This document shows positions 51,737 to 59,216 of a DNA stretch of 59,290 nucleotides, piece by piece. A model generated the notes under the pieces. The model ran no database searches. It saw only the letters and a program-made list of their open reading frames with translations, and was not told where the DNA came from. Both the position numbers and the translations under genes were made by a program. This stretch comes from JACZST01 sp964195155 (GTDB taxonomy: Bacteria > Actinomycetota > Acidimicrobiia > Spongiisociales > UBA5794): positions 1 to 59,290 of the forward strand of contig CAXMOP010000099.1 in assembly GCA_964195155.1 (NCBI GenBank), in the 5' to 3' direction. Numbering within the stretch: the first letter of the stretch is position 1; each line of letters opens with the position of its first letter.

Positions 51737-51885
51737 GACCATGCTCCAGACTGAACTCGACATTTATGACAGCGAAGGCGAAGCGGAGCTGAGCCGGGGC
51801 CCGAGCGGCCTGCCGCCGAAGGCGGCAAGAGCGGGAAACAAAGACAAACACTGACCATGCTCCAGACTGAACTCGACATCTATGA
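51737..51885 (+). repeat. 33-bp direct repeat flanking a hairpin element at the xdhC start
   Basis: The first 29 bases of the xdhC N-terminal gene plus 4 upstream bases (51853-51885) occur also at 51737-51769 with one mismatch. Between them lies an 83-bp segment containing a GCCGCC-GAA-GGCGGC hairpin (51812-51826) and the tail AAGAGCGGGAAACAAAGA shared with 25856-25873. The arrangement looks like an insertion that duplicated its target, or a slipped duplication. Confidence 0.75.
51741..51854 (+). pseudogene. Decoy 37-residue ORF sharing the xdhC N-terminus
   Basis: The upstream copy of the duplicated start opens a frame that begins MLQTELDIY, as the real gene does, and then reads through the hairpin element to a TGA two bases before the true ATG at 51857. 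It is probably non-functional, but translation of it could couple to the real gene. Confidence 0.45.
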
Positions 51886-52168
51886 GAAGTGGACCTCCCA
51901 CGGCAAGGAGGTCGCTTCCGCCACCGTGGTTCGCGTGATTGGCTCGGCGCCCAGGCCGGAGGGTGCCAAATTCCTCGTTTCCTCCGACGGAGACATGGAA
52001 GGCTCGGTGTCGGGCGGGTGCGTCGAGAACGACGTGTTCCTGCATGCCCAGGAGGTGCTCGAGACCGGCGAGCCAAAGCTGGTCACGTATGGCATTGCCG
52101 ACGAGGACGCGTTCGAGATCGGGTTGACCTGCGGGGGGACGATTCAGGTCTACATCGAGAAGCTGTGA
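51857..52168 (+). CDS. XdhC/CoxI N-terminal domain protein (split maturation factor, part 1)
   Basis: A 103-residue protein equal to the N-terminal XdhC_CoxI domain (PF02625-type): ASATVVRVIGSAPRPEGAKF (about 21-40), GSVSGGCVENDVF and YGIADEDAFEIGLTCGG. The family binds molybdenum cofactor and helps its sulfuration and insertion into molybdenum hydroxylases. The C-terminal half is encoded by the next gene, joined by a TGATG overlap. The original leader was displaced by the duplication just upstream. Confidence 0.85.
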   Translation: MLQTELDIYEKWTSHGKEVASATVVRVIGSAPRPEGAKFLVSSDGDMEGSVSGGCVENDVFLHAQEVLETGEPKLVTYGIADEDAFEIGLTCGGTIQVYIEKL

Positions 52169-52950
52169 TGTCGATCGTTTCCTCGCTTCGTGAGTTGACC
52201 AAGCAGGAGCGCCTCGGCGCGGTGGTGACGGTGGTCTCCGGTCCCGATGTTGGGATGAAGGCGGTCCTCGACGCCGAGGATGGCCTGATCGCCGGCGAGC
52301 TGCCCGACGAGGTGAGCGCCGACGTGCTGGCAGATGCCCAGCAGCTCATGGAGCACGAGCAGAACCGAACTCTGTCATATGGCGAGCGCCAGATCTACAT
52401 CGAGACCGTGCCGCCCCAGCCGTTACTGCTGATCTTCGGGGCAGGCCACGTGGCCCAGCCGCTGTCGCGCATGGCCCAGGAGCTCGGCTTCCGGGTGATT
52501 GTGTCCGATGCGCGCAAGACCTGGGCCACCGAAGAGCGCTTCCCCAACGTCGATCAGCTGATTGCCGAGTGGCCGGACAAGGCTTTTGAGCAGGTTGAGC
52601 CGGACCGTCGCACCTATGTCGTGCTGCTCAGCCACGACGCCCGCTTCGAGGACCCCGTGTTTCCGGCGGTGCGCAATAAGCCGATCCGCTACCTCGGGGC
52701 CATGGGCAGCCGGCGAACCTCCCGTGAGCGTGCCGAGCGCTTGACAAGAGAGGGTTGGAGCCAGCAGGAGATCGATCGCATCCACGCCCCGATCGGCATC
52801 GACATAGGCGCCGAGCAGCCGTCCGAGGTTGCGCTTTCGATTCTGGCCGAGATTGTCAGGGTGCGGTACGGCGTCGGCACCGGCATGTCGTTGCATGGCC
52901 AGGAAGGACGAATCCACACCCAACGCGGCGAGGAAGACGGGACAAGCTAA
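52168..52950 (+). CDS. coxF: XdhC/CoxF C-terminal Rossmann protein (split maturation factor, part 2)
   Basis: A 260-residue protein with a Rossmann-type XdhC C-terminal domain: LLLIFGAGHVAQPLSRMA (86-103), VVLLSHDARFEDP, YLGAMGSRRTS and IHAPIGIDIGAEQPSEVALSI. The N-terminal 80 residues are a smaller lead-in domain. Together with the upstream gene it makes a full CoxF/XdhC maturation factor for molybdenum hydroxylases. It is the last gene before a 139-base gap that separates the form I operon. Confidence 0.87.
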   Translation: MSIVSSLRELTKQERLGAVVTVVSGPDVGMKAVLDAEDGLIAGELPDEVSADVLADAQQLMEHEQNRTLSYGERQIYIETVPPQPLLLIFGAGHVAQPLSRMAQELGFRVIVSDARKTWATEERFPNVDQLIAEWPDKAFEQVEPDRRTYVVLLSHDARFEDPVFPAVRNKPIRYLGAMGSRRTSRERAERLTREGWSQQEIDRIHAPIGIDIGAEQPSEVALSILAEIVRVRYGVGTGMSLHGQEGRIHTQRGEEDGTS

Positions 52951-53089
52951 CCGCACCGGCCCTGGGCTGGCAGCGTCGTTCGCGAAAACCTTGTCTCGCG
53001 CTCTTTAACCGTGCTCTAGTGTCCACAATAAGGTCGAAGCGACGCTCGCTGTGGCCATCGACGGCCGGCGGGCATGCGGAGGTGCGTGC
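52951..53089 (+). promoter_or_regulatory. Intergenic region before the form I coxMSL operon
   Basis: This 139-base gap is the only sizeable one within the cox region after xdhC. It includes a locally AT-richer stretch near 53005-53035 (CTTTAACC, CTAGTGTCCACAATAAGG) that may hold the promoter. No hexamer pair with good spacing can be named. Confidence 0.3.
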
Positions 53090-53989
53090 GTGTATCCAAA
53101 GGCGTTCGACTACATCGCCCCGGAGACCAAAGAGGAAGTCCTCGAAGTTCTGGCAGAGCGAGGAAGCGAGGTCAAGATCCTCGCCGGGGGCCAGAGCCTC
53201 ATCCCCATGATGAAACAGCGGCTTGCCAATCCGGGCACCCTGGTCGATATCAACCGGGTGCCTGATCTTGATTCGATCTCGATCAACAACGGGCATCTGA
53301 CGATCCAAGCGCTCGTTCGCCACAACGACATCGTCAACTCCGATCTGGTCAGCACCGAGAATGCAGCGATGGCCTCGGCGGCGCCTTGGATCTCCGATCC
53401 GATCGTGCGCAACCTCGGCACGCTGTGCGGATCGGTGGCCCACCACGATCCGGAGGGCGACTGGGCATCGGTGATGCTCGCCTGTGGGGCAACGGTGGTA
53501 GCCGAGAGCCGTGATGGAGGCGAGCGGAGCATTCCCATCACCGAATTTCTCACCGACATGTTCACCACGTCGCTCCAGCCGACCGAGATGGTCACCGAAG
53601 TGCACGTGCCGCGATACGCCAGCCGAACCACCCATGAGCATGCCCCACCCCGCGGAGGTGGGAACTACCAAAAGCTCGAACGCAAGGTTGGCGACTACGC
53701 CACGGTCGGCGTAGCCACCAACCTCGAGTTGGGCGACGACGGCGGGATCAGCAAGGCGGGCATCGCTCTGACCTCGGTGCACCCGCACAACCTGAAGGTC
53801 GCGGAGGCCGAACACGCCCTGATCGGCAGCCATCCATCCGACGAGCTCTTCGCAGAGGCGGCACAGATCGCGGCGAGTGCCTGCTCGCCCTCTGCGGACG
53901 TCCGCGGTTCTGCGGAGTACAAACGAGACGTTGTCCGCGTGTTCACCGAACGAGGCCTCGCCGCATCGCTGGCCGGCGCTCAGGCATAG
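53090..53989 (+). CDS. coxM: CO dehydrogenase medium (FAD) subunit, form I
   Basis: A 299-residue FAD subunit starting YPKAFDYIAP, with flavin motifs AGGQSLIPMMKQRL (32-45) and TLCGSVAHHDPEGDW (111-125). GTG at 53090 is preferred because GGAGGTGC lies just upstream and the sequence then begins as in CoxM. The order M-S-L is that described for form I CO dehydrogenases. It transfers electrons from CoxS to the quinone pool. Confidence 0.93.
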   Translation: MYPKAFDYIAPETKEEVLEVLAERGSEVKILAGGQSLIPMMKQRLANPGTLVDINRVPDLDSISINNGHLTIQALVRHNDIVNSDLVSTENAAMASAAPWISDPIVRNLGTLCGSVAHHDPEGDWASVMLACGATVVAESRDGGERSIPITEFLTDMFTTSLQPTEMVTEVHVPRYASRTTHEHAPPRGGGNYQKLERKVGDYATVGVATNLELGDDGGISKAGIALTSVHPHNLKVAEAEHALIGSHPSDELFAEAAQIAASACSPSADVRGSAEYKRDVVRVFTERGLAASLAGAQA

Positions 53990-54003
53990 GGAGGCAGAGA
54001 ACC

Positions 54004-54480
54004 ATGCAAGTATCAATCACCGTCAACGGAGCCGAGCATTCGGCCGACGTGGAGCCTCGCACCCTCCTCGTCGATTTCATTCGCACCAACATTGGCTTGA
54101 CCGGGACCCACATTGGGTGTGACACCACCGCGTGCGGCGTGTGCACCGTGCTGCTCGACGGCACGCCCGTGAAGTCGTGCACCGTGTTTGCGGTGCAGGC
54201 CGACGGTCGCTCGATCACGACGGTCGAGGGTCTGAAGCAGAACGGTGAGCTACACCCGATCCAGGCCGCCTTCAAGGAGGAGCATGGGCTGCAATGCGGG
54301 TTCTGCACCCCGGCGATGATGCTGGTTGGATCGAAGATCATCGAGGACAACCCCAATCCCACCGACGACGAGGTTCGCTGGGCGATATCGGGGAACCTGT
54401 GCCGGTGCACCGGCTACGTCAACATCGTGAAATCGATCCAACGCGCCGGTGAAATGGCGAGCTCAGGAGGTGGAGCATGA
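54004..54480 (+). CDS. coxS: CO dehydrogenase small (2Fe-2S) subunit, form I
   Basis: A 158-residue iron-sulfur subunit with Cys39, Cys44, Cys47 and Cys59 (GCDTTACGVCTV) for the plant-type cluster and Cys98, Cys101, Cys133 and Cys135 for the second. It is close to the form II paralogue over the whole length but has CGVCTV instead of CGACTV and a shorter C-terminus. GGGAGGCAGAG precedes the ATG. The stop overlaps the coxL start (ATGA). Confidence 0.93.
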   Translation: MQVSITVNGAEHSADVEPRTLLVDFIRTNIGLTGTHIGCDTTACGVCTVLLDGTPVKSCTVFAVQADGRSITTVEGLKQNGELHPIQAAFKEEHGLQCGFCTPAMMLVGSKIIEDNPNPTDDEVRWAISGNLCRCTGYVNIVKSIQRAGEMASSGGGA

Positions 54481-56858
54481 CGAACCGCCAGGCCACGACC
54501 GACCACCACGCTCCTACAACGTCACCCGAGGTCGGCGGAGTCGGCCACAGTGTCAAACGCCACGAGGACGACCGGCTGATCCAGGGCGCGGGCAACTTCG
54601 TAGACGACATCGTGCTGCCCGGGATGCTGCACATGACATTCGTGCGCAGCCCGTGGGCACACGCCACGATCAACGGGATCGACACCTCCGAGGCCGAGGC
54701 CATCGACGGTGTACTTGCCGTGGTGACCGCCGAGTTGCTCGCCGAGTACAACCTGGCGTGGATGCCGACCCTGTCCGGTGACACCCAGGCGGTCTTGGCC
54801 TCCGACAAGGTGCGCTTCCAGGGACAAGAGGTGGCGGCGGTCATTGCCACCGATCCGTACATCGCCCGGGACGGAGCCGACGCCGTACACGTCGACTACG
54901 ACCCGCTGCCGGTGATCACCAATCCGATGCAGGGCCTCGCGGCCGATGCGCCGATCATCCGCACCGACAAGGAAGACAAGAACGACAACGTCGCCTACGA
55001 GTGGGAATCCGGCGACGCCGCCGCCGTGGAGGAAGCGTTCTCCAAGGCGGATCACGTGGTCGCGCTCGAGACCCACTACCCGCGCTCGCATCCGGCTCCG
55101 CTCGAGACGTGTGGGATCGTGGCCGACGTCGATCCGGTGACCGGGCAGGCGACCCTGTACATGACGTCGCAGGCGCCCCATGCCCATCGAACCGTGTTCG
55201 CACTGGTGGCGGGGCTGCCAGAGCAGAACATCCGGATCGTCTCGCCCGATATCGGTGGTGGGTTCGGCAACAAGGTGCCGGTGTATCCGGGCTACGTCGT
55301 GGCCACCGCTGCGTCGCTGGTCATCGGAGCCCCGGTGAAGTGGGTCGAGACCCGGTACGAGAACCTGATCTCGACCGGCTTCGCCCGCGACTACCACATG
55401 AAGGGAGAGATGGCGGTCACCAAGGACGGGAAGATCCTCGGGCTAAGAGTGGACCTGCTCTCGGATCAGGGGGCGTTCTACTCGGATGCACAGCCATCGA
55501 AGTTCCCCGCCGGGCTGTTCGGCATCGTGACCGGCTCGTACGACTACCGGGCGGCACAAATCACTGCCAAGGGGGTCTACACCAACAAGGCCCCGGGCGG
55601 GATCGCCTATCGGTGCTCGTTCCGGGTGACCGAGGCGTCGTATCTGATCGAACGCCTCGTCCAGAACGCAGCGTACGAGACCGGTATCGATCCGGCGGAT
55701 TTCCGCGCCAAGAACTTCATCCAGCCGGATCAGTTCCCGTATGAGTCACCGACCGGGTTCGTTTACGACTCGGGCGACTACGAGACCGCGATGCGCAAGG
55801 CGATGGACATGGTCGGCTACGACGAGCTCCGCGCTGAGCAGGCAAAGGCCCGCGAAGAGGGCCGGCTCATCGGCATCGGGATGGCCTCGTTCACCGAAGT
55901 GGTCGGGGCGGGCCCGTCGCAAGACTACGACATCATCGGGTTGAAGATGTTCGATTCGGCCGAGCTGCGCGTCCATCCCACCGGCAAGGCGATCCTCAAG
56001 CTCGGCGTAAAAGCACAAGGTCAGGGTCACGAGACCACCTTCGCCCAGATCGTTGCCGAAGAGCTCGGGATCCCGGCAGGTGACGTCAAGGTGGTCGAGG
56101 GAGATACGGACAACACCCCGTACGGCCTTGGTACCTATGCGTCGCGCTCGACTCCGGTTGCCGGTGCCGCCACCGCGATGGTGGCGCGCAAGATCCGCGA
56201 CAAGGGCAAAGACATTGCGGCCCATCTGCTCGAGGCGTCGGTGGACGACATCGAGTTTTCCCTCGGTACCTACAGCGTCAAGGGTTCGCCCGACGCTTCG
56301 GTCTCGATCCAGGATGTCGCCTTCGCCGCCTACACCAACTTCCCGGAAGGGATGGAGGGCGGGCTCGAAGGGGTTCACTACTACGACCCGCCGAACATGA
56401 CCTACCCGTTCGGCACTTACATCGTCGTCGTCGAGGTCGACGCCGGGACGGGTCAGTGGAAGGTCGATCGCATGATTGCCGTTGACGACTGCGGTGTGCG
56501 CATCAACCCGATGATCGTCGACGGACAGATCCACGGCGGGCTCACCGAGGGCTTCGCTATGTCCAACATGCAGTGGATCACCTTCGACGAGGACGGCAAC
56601 TGCATCGGCGCCCACTTCGACAACTACCTGATACCGACGGCGTGGGAGACCCCGCGCTTCGAGCTCGGCGAGACCGTGACCCCTTCGCCGCATCATCCGA
56701 TCGGCGCCAAGGGCGTTGGAGAGTCGGCGACGGTCGGTTCGCCGGCCGCATATGTCAACGCGGTGATCGATGCGTTGCAGCACACCGGAGTTCGCAACAT
56801 CGACATGCCGGTATTGCCGGATCGGGTGTGGCAGGCTATCCAGGACTCTGGAGGCTGA
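54477..56858 (+). CDS. coxL: Form I aerobic CO dehydrogenase large subunit (Mo-Cu enzyme)
   Basis: A 793-residue molybdenum hydroxylase whose active-site loop is AYRCSFR (377-383). This loop is diagnostic of form I CO dehydrogenase, with Cys380 placed as the copper ligand of the Mo-S-Cu centre. Other motifs are SPDIGGGFGNK (256-266), KAQGQGHETTF and GAKGVGESAT with Glu749 as the catalytic glutamate. The enzyme oxidises CO with water to CO2 and passes two electrons through CoxS and CoxM to the respiratory chain, supporting persistence on trace CO. Length and order (M-S-L) match known enzymes. Confidence 0.95.
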   Translation: MTNRQATTDHHAPTTSPEVGGVGHSVKRHEDDRLIQGAGNFVDDIVLPGMLHMTFVRSPWAHATINGIDTSEAEAIDGVLAVVTAELLAEYNLAWMPTLSGDTQAVLASDKVRFQGQEVAAVIATDPYIARDGADAVHVDYDPLPVITNPMQGLAADAPIIRTDKEDKNDNVAYEWESGDAAAVEEAFSKADHVVALETHYPRSHPAPLETCGIVADVDPVTGQATLYMTSQAPHAHRTVFALVAGLPEQNIRIVSPDIGGGFGNKVPVYPGYVVATAASLVIGAPVKWVETRYENLISTGFARDYHMKGEMAVTKDGKILGLRVDLLSDQGAFYSDAQPSKFPAGLFGIVTGSYDYRAAQITAKGVYTNKAPGGIAYRCSFRVTEASYLIERLVQNAAYETGIDPADFRAKNFIQPDQFPYESPTGFVYDSGDYETAMRKAMDMVGYDELRAEQAKAREEGRLIGIGMASFTEVVGAGPSQDYDIIGLKMFDSAELRVHPTGKAILKLGVKAQGQGHETTFAQIVAEELGIPAGDVKVVEGDTDNTPYGLGTYASRSTPVAGAATAMVARKIRDKGKDIAAHLLEASVDDIEFSLGTYSVKGSPDASVSIQDVAFAAYTNFPEGMEGGLEGVHYYDPPNMTYPFGTYIVVVEVDAGTGQWKVDRMIAVDDCGVRINPMIVDGQIHGGLTEGFAMSNMQWITFDEDGNCIGAHFDNYLIPTAWETPRFELGETVTPSPHHPIGAKGVGESATVGSPAAYVNAVIDALQHTGVRNIDMPVLPDRVWQAIQDSGG

Positions 56859-56862
56859 TGGC

Positions 56863-57801
56863 ATGAACCGCGAGCTCCTCGAGCTTGCCACCGATCTGCA
56901 CCGTCGCCACCGCCCATACGTGGTGGCGACCGTCGTATGGGCACGCGGCCCATCATCCGGGAAACAGGGCGGAACCGCGTTGATCGAAGCCGATGGAACA
57001 GTCCACGGCTGGATCGGCGGCGCGTGTGCCGAGCCCGCGGTCGTGCGCGAGGCGAGACGCGTGATCAAGGATGGTGAGCCGCTGCTGCTGTACCTTGGCC
57101 CGGCCGACGAGCTCGACGGTGCGGGACGCGAAGGCGTGGTCACCGTTCCGATTTCGTGTTCGTCCGAGGGGGCCCTGGAGGTGTTCATGGAACCGATGTT
57201 GCCGCAACCCCACGTGGTCGTTGTCGGGGCGTCTCCGGCGGTCGGGCTCCTCACCAAGCTGCTCGAAGCAATGGATTGGCGTTCGACGGTGGTCGACGAC
57301 GGTTCGCTCGACGACATCGCGGCGCTCGGCATCGACGAGGCAACCGCGGTCGTCATCGCCACCCAGGGCCATTACGACGAACCCGCACTCGAGGCCGCGC
57401 TCGCCACGCCCGCCGGCTATATCGGGCTCGTTGCTTCTGCGAAACGAGGCGAGTCGATGCTCGGTTATTTGCGCGATCGCGGCACCAGTGAAGAGCAGCT
57501 GCGCCGGATCCACACGCCCGCCGGCATCGACCTCGGGCGCATCCAGCATTCCGAGATCGCGGTTGCCGTGCTGGCCGAGTTGGTGGCGGTCCGAACCTCG
57601 GGTGGGCTCTCCGGATCGGCTGGAGTCGAGGTCGAGTCCCCTGCGGAGACGGCGATCGACCCGGTATGCGGGATGACCGTCACCGTGGCCGATGCCCGTT
57701 GGGTCACCGAGCACGATGGCCAAACCTTCTACTTCTGTGCCCCCGGATGCCAGGGCGCCTTCGAGTCGGATCCAGCACGGTTCCACTCGGTGTCCTCGTG
57801 A
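56863..57801 (+). CDS. XdhC-family maturation protein with C-terminal YHS domain
   Basis: A 312-residue fusion. Residues 1-110 are an XdhC_CoxI domain (VVATVVWARGPSSGKQGGTA, GWIGGACAEPAV); 112-245 a Rossmann-like XdhC C-terminal domain (VVVVGASPAVG, YIGLVASAKRGE, IHTPAGIDLG); 266-307 a YHS domain with DPVCGM (266-271), FYFCAPGC (289-296) and FESDP. YHS domains bind metal ions through these cysteines and occur in copper-handling proteins. It follows form I coxL by 4 bases, so a role in Mo-cofactor insertion plus copper delivery is plausible. It is a single-chain counterpart of the split pair at 51857-52950. Confidence 0.87.
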   Translation: MNRELLELATDLHRRHRPYVVATVVWARGPSSGKQGGTALIEADGTVHGWIGGACAEPAVVREARRVIKDGEPLLLYLGPADELDGAGREGVVTVPISCSSEGALEVFMEPMLPQPHVVVVGASPAVGLLTKLLEAMDWRSTVVDDGSLDDIAALGIDEATAVVIATQGHYDEPALEAALATPAGYIGLVASAKRGESMLGYLRDRGTSEEQLRRIHTPAGIDLGRIQHSEIAVAVLAELVAVRTSGGLSGSAGVEVESPAETAIDPVCGMTVTVADARWVTEHDGQTFYFCAPGCQGAFESDPARFHSVSS

Positions 57802-58361
57802 AGATCAACGAGCAGTTCTCCGTCGAGCGCAGCACGGACCAGGTGTGGCAATTGTTCTGCGACGTTCCCGAGCTCTCTCTATGCCTGCCGGGTGCCGAGC
57901 TCACCCATCAAAACGAAGACGGCACCTATGAGGGCAATGTCGAAGCCAAGCTTGGGCCGATGAGCACCAACTTCTTCGGCGAGTGCACGGTGGTCAACGA
58001 CAACGAGACCATGACGGGAAGCGTCAAGGGCAAGGGCGTGGACAAGGGGGGAGGCAGCGTCGGCCTGGTGGAGGTGGACTACGCCATCGAGCGGAGAAAC
58101 GGGGGCAGTCACATCAACATCGACGCCAACATCACGTTGTCCGGGCCGGTGGCGCAATTCGGGCGATCGTCGATCCTGGAAGTGATGTCGAGCCGGCTGA
58201 TCGAGGAATTTGCAAACTGCATCGAGGCCAAGCTGGTCGCCGAGACCGCCGAGGAGGCCCACGAGATCGAGGCGGCCGAGGTCAAGGGCCTCTCGCTATT
58301 CTTCTCGTCGTTGTGGGCCACGATCAAGGGTTGGTTCACCAAGGACAAGGAGCAGTCATGA
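57798..58361 (+). CDS. coxG: CoxG-like SRPBCC protein
   Basis: A 187-residue protein with an SRPBCC (START-like) domain over residues 1-145 (FSVERSTDQVWQLFCDVPELSLCLPG in two parts is the CoxG-type beginning; LGPMSTNFFGECTV follows). The C-terminal tail LSLFFSSLWATIKGWF is an amphipathic helix suited to membrane contact. CoxG is reported to link CO dehydrogenase to the membrane, and mycobacterial work indicates that it carries menaquinone. The GTG overlaps the XdhC-YHS stop (GTGA). Confidence 0.9.
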   Translation: MKINEQFSVERSTDQVWQLFCDVPELSLCLPGAELTHQNEDGTYEGNVEAKLGPMSTNFFGECTVVNDNETMTGSVKGKGVDKGGGSVGLVEVDYAIERRNGGSHINIDANITLSGPVAQFGRSSILEVMSSRLIEEFANCIEAKLVAETAEEAHEIEAAEVKGLSLFFSSLWATIKGWFTKDKEQS

Positions 58362-58741
58362 CCGAACACCCCAATGCCGCGTTGTACCGGGAGGGATGGG
58401 AGAAATTTCAGATCGGTGAGACCGACGCCGCTGCGGCGATGATGGACGACGACATCGTCTGGTGGCAGATCGGGGCGGCAGAGCCGCTGCGTGGCAAAGC
58501 CGCGGTCCTGGGGTCGATGCAGGCCCTCGAGGGTGTCGATTTCAAGCTCGACATCCACGACATACTGGCCAATGACGATCACACGGTCGCCCTGGTCACC
58601 GCAACGGTCCGTGCCGGTGATCAGGAGATCAGCTACCGCACCACCGAGATCCTGCACGTTTCAGACGGCAAGATCACCGAGCGGTGGGCGTTCTCGGACG
58701 ACACCGAGCGCATCGGTGAGTTCTTCGCCCAGTTCTCGTAA
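58358..58741 (+). CDS. SnoaL-like (NTF2-fold) protein
   Basis: A 127-residue NTF2-like protein: helix ALYREGWEKFQIGETDAAAAMM, then DDDIVWWQIG, LRGKAAVLGSM and the C-terminal strands EILHVSDGKITERWAF, a typical SnoaL-like end. It starts in the coxG stop (ATGA), so it is part of the form I cox operon. It may bind a small ligand or act as an isomerase; no function in CO oxidation is known to me. Confidence 0.83.
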   Translation: MTEHPNAALYREGWEKFQIGETDAAAAMMDDDIVWWQIGAAEPLRGKAAVLGSMQALEGVDFKLDIHDILANDDHTVALVTATVRAGDQEISYRTTEILHVSDGKITERWAFSDDTERIGEFFAQFS

Positions 58742-58749
58742 GCGGCGCG

Positions 58750-59181
58750 GTGCAGCAAACCGAATCGATCACGATCGACGCCCCTACTGCCGACGTTTGG
58801 CCGCTGATCGGCAGCATCGATGGCTGGCAGAGCTGGCTGACCGGGATCTCCAACGTCGAACTGCTGTCCGATGAGATCGGGCCGGGGGCCGAGTTCGGCT
58901 ACACCTTCCGCGGCCGGGCGGTCACTGCGACCGTCGACCGGTACGAAGAGGGCAGGATCATGGCCATCGCCTCCACGGAGTCGAGCTACGACTTCGGGGA
59001 GTCGATGGAGCTCGAGCCGCTCGGGGACCAGACCTGGGCGACCTTTACCATGGGATTCGAGCCCACGACCTGGTGGGCGAAGGCCGGATCGGCGTTGCTG
59101 ACGCCACTCAAAGATCGGATGCTCGGCAAGCCACTCCGCAAGGAGCTGGCGACCCTGAAGGGTGTCGTGGAGGGCGAGTAG
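58750..59181 (+). CDS. SRPBCC-family (polyketide cyclase-like) protein
   Basis: A 143-residue START-like domain beginning ESITIDAPTADVWPLIGSIDGWQSW, followed by the strand pattern of the SRPBCC superfamily and ending in an Arg/Lys-rich helix. It starts with GTG 8 bases after the SnoaL-like gene and is probably the last gene of the operon before the hairpin at 59198. It is a second SRPBCC protein besides CoxG but lacks the CoxG membrane tail. Confidence 0.82.
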   Translation: MQQTESITIDAPTADVWPLIGSIDGWQSWLTGISNVELLSDEIGPGAEFGYTFRGRAVTATVDRYEEGRIMAIASTESSYDFGESMELEPLGDQTWATFTMGFEPTTWWAKAGSALLTPLKDRMLGKPLRKELATLKGVVEGE

Positions 59182-59197
59182 GCGGCGCGACTCTTTG

Positions 59198-59216
59198 CCT
59201 CCCCCTCAGGGGGAGG
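59198..59216. terminator. Hairpin after the cox operon, part of a repeat at the window end
   Basis: CCTCCCCC-TCA-GGGGGAGG forms an 8-bp stem 16 bases after the last gene. The segment TTGCCTCCCCCT recurs at the right edge (59279-59290), so the terminator is embedded in a repeat-like block similar in style to the palindromic modules at 7.8 and 43.8 kb. The rest of 59217-59290 shows no gene. Confidence 0.5.

Noticed and set aside
54477..56858. CoxL at 54477 as xanthine dehydrogenase or aldehyde oxidoreductase
   Set aside because: The Cys-containing AYRCSFR loop and the M-S-L order with CoxD, CoxE, CoxG fit form I CO dehydrogenase specifically.
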